NCBI GenBank assembly: GCA_947631375.1
Contig: CANRLD010000121.1
Location: forward strand, 1-5,588
DNA length: 5,588 nucleotides
Source: an uncultured Methylophaga sp.
GTDB lineage: Bacteria > Pseudomonadota > Gammaproteobacteria > Nitrosococcales > Methylophagaceae
Direction: 5' to 3'
Of the stretch, positions 4,533 through 5,588 are shown in pieces. The notes under the pieces were generated by a model. It had not been told where the DNA came from, made no database searches, and saw only the letters and a list, made by a program, of their open reading frames with translations. Position numbers and translations under genes: made by a program. Position 1 is the stretch's first letter. Each line of letters begins with the position of its first letter.

Positions 4533-5588
4533 TCAGCTGTGGCTGATTTGAGTCGTTGGATCGACATACAGCGTCAGCTTTTGTCCCGGTCTCAACAAGG
4601 TCCGGTCACTCAGCCCATTCCACTCTTTTACCTTATCCACGGTGACATTGAATTTACGGGAGATCCCCCAGAGTGAATCACCGCTACGGATGGTGTAATT
4701 GATTGCTCTCAGGTTTTCTACGGTTTGTGTTGGTTGCCAGATCACCAGTTGCTGTCCGGAGTGGAGGGTGTCAGATGGCGTTTTTTCATTCCATTGAATC
4801 AAGTCCATCACATCAACAGAATGCGCTTTGGCGATATTCCACCATGTATCCCCTTGCTTTACAGCATATTGCAGCTTTTTGCCTTGTTGTAATTGTTTTT
4901 TAGCAGCTAATGCCGCCTCGGCTTCATCGGCTTGTGCGGAAGAAACGGGGATAAGTAGATGGTTGCCGGCACGAATAAAACTGGTGTTAATGTTATTGGC
5001 TTTTTTCAGCTCGGAAACGGTCGTTTGATGCTTGGAGGCAATGGTGCTGAGTGACTCACCCGGTTGTATCTCATGTCGTTTCCAGCGCAGCCTGTCTTCC
5101 ACTGAAAGATCGGACAAAGCTGTTTTAAAGGATTGTGCTTTTGTTTTAGGTAACACTAACTGGTGGGGACCTTGCGGCGCCGTTGCCCAGCGGCTGAATC
5201 CAGGATTCAGTAAAGACAGTTCATCCAATGTGATGTCAGCTAGCTCGGCTGCCAGTGCAAGATCAATCTGACTGCCAACATTGACTACGCTGAGATAAGG
5301 CTGGTTGGCAATTGGGCTTAGGTGCAAATCATATTGTGCTGGTTGTTTTACCAAGTGGGCGACAGCAAATAACTTTGGCAGGTAAGCTGTGGTTTCTGCC
5401 GGTAGCTCGAGGGACCAGAAGTCCGTTGGCAGTCCTGCTTCCTGATTGCGCTTGATCGCCCGGCTAACGGTTCCTTCGCCGGCATTGTACGCCGCTAGCG
5501 CGAGCTCCCAGTCATTGAAATCATTGTGGAGTTTTTGCAGGTAATCCAGCGCGGCATGGGTCGACAGCAGAATATCGCGCCGCCCGTC
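4533..5588 (-). CDS. mltD: Membrane-bound lytic murein transglycosylase D, C-terminal part
   Basis: The last 351 residues of a peptidoglycan-cleaving lytic transglycosylase; the gene continues beyond the right edge and the frame is open to it. The visible part starts DGRRDILLSTHAALDYL, the second half of the SLT catalytic domain, with AAYNAGEG (32-39) and TDFWSLELPAET (55-66), all characteristic of MltD. The catalytic glutamate and signal or lipobox lie outside the window. Three LysM peptidoglycan-binding domains follow at about visible residues 171-215, 240-284 and 297-342. An A/Q/E/K-rich linker (216-239) separates the first two. E. coli MltD is about 450 residues, so roughly 100 are missing. 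A TTG at 5354 opens a shorter frame but is internal and not the start. The gene is followed after 2 bases by trmL. Confidence 0.95.
   Translation of the reverse strand, partial: DGRRDILLSTHAALDYLQKLHNDFNDWELALAAYNAGEGTVSRAIKRNQEAGLPTDFWSLELPAETTAYLPKLFAVAHLVKQPAQYDLHLSPIANQPYLSVVNVGSQIDLALAAELADITLDELSLLNPGFSRWATAPQGPHQLVLPKTKAQSFKTALSDLSVEDRLRWKRHEIQPGESLSTIASKHQTTVSELKKANNINTSFIRAGNHLLIPVSSAQADEAEAALAAKKQLQQGKKLQYAVKQGDTWWNIAKAHSVDVMDLIQWNEKTPSDTLHSGQQLVIWQPTQTVENLRAINYTIRSGDSLWGISRKFNVTVDKVKEWNGLSDRTLLRPGQKLTLYVDPTTQISHS

Noticed and set aside
4116..5271. Several plus-strand frames of 61-79 codons opposite trmL and mltD
   Set aside because: All are shadows of well-supported minus-strand genes with complete family motifs.
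4533..5354. Independent LysM protein starting at 5354
   Set aside because: The start would be TTG, and the frame stays open to the right edge encoding unmistakable MltD catalytic-domain sequence, so this is only the tail of mltD.

Overview
The window looks like part of a gammaproteobacterial chromosome of moderate GC content, with AT-rich intergenic DNA. The trmL and mltD homologues at the right are of the enterobacterial/gammaproteobacterial type. The middle genes (an MxaD-like periplasmic protein and a seven-blade YVTN propeller, opposite a NarL-type two-component system) resemble the surroundings of PQQ-dependent alcohol or methanol oxidation. A methylotroph such as a Methylophaga- or Methylomonas-like organism is therefore my best guess. 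That is inference: no dehydrogenase or PQQ gene lies inside the window.

Layout. (1) 1-77, minus: start of a probably exported protein that runs off the left edge, behind a near-perfect Shine-Dalgarno and a leader with short dyads (78-323). (2) 324-1990, minus: a two-gene operon, histidine kinase (1013-1990) then LuxR/NarL-type response regulator (324-977). (3) 1991-2210: a 220-bp divergent promoter region with a 32-bp imperfect palindrome, A-tracts and recurring ATGATTA words. (4) 2211-4039, plus: a compact operon of three exported proteins, namely a small protein with a possible BamE/SmpA-like fold, an MxaD-like SRPBCC protein and a YVTN beta-propeller. (5) 4054-4078: a GC-rich hairpin between convergent genes. 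(6) 4066-5588, minus: trmL (tRNA wobble 2'-O-methyltransferase) directly downstream of a partial mltD (membrane-bound lytic transglycosylase with three LysM domains).

How they may work together. The kinase has two membrane spans and almost no periplasmic domain. Its regulator should act on DNA nearby, and the divergent three-gene operon and the left-edge gene are the obvious candidate targets. All three proteins of the plus-strand operon carry signal peptides and should meet in the periplasm, where MxaD of methylotrophs is reported to assist electron transfer from methanol dehydrogenase to its cytochrome. mltD-trmL is an unrelated cell-wall and tRNA-modification pair of the ordinary core genome. 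No RNA genes, mobile elements or CRISPR arrays were seen.
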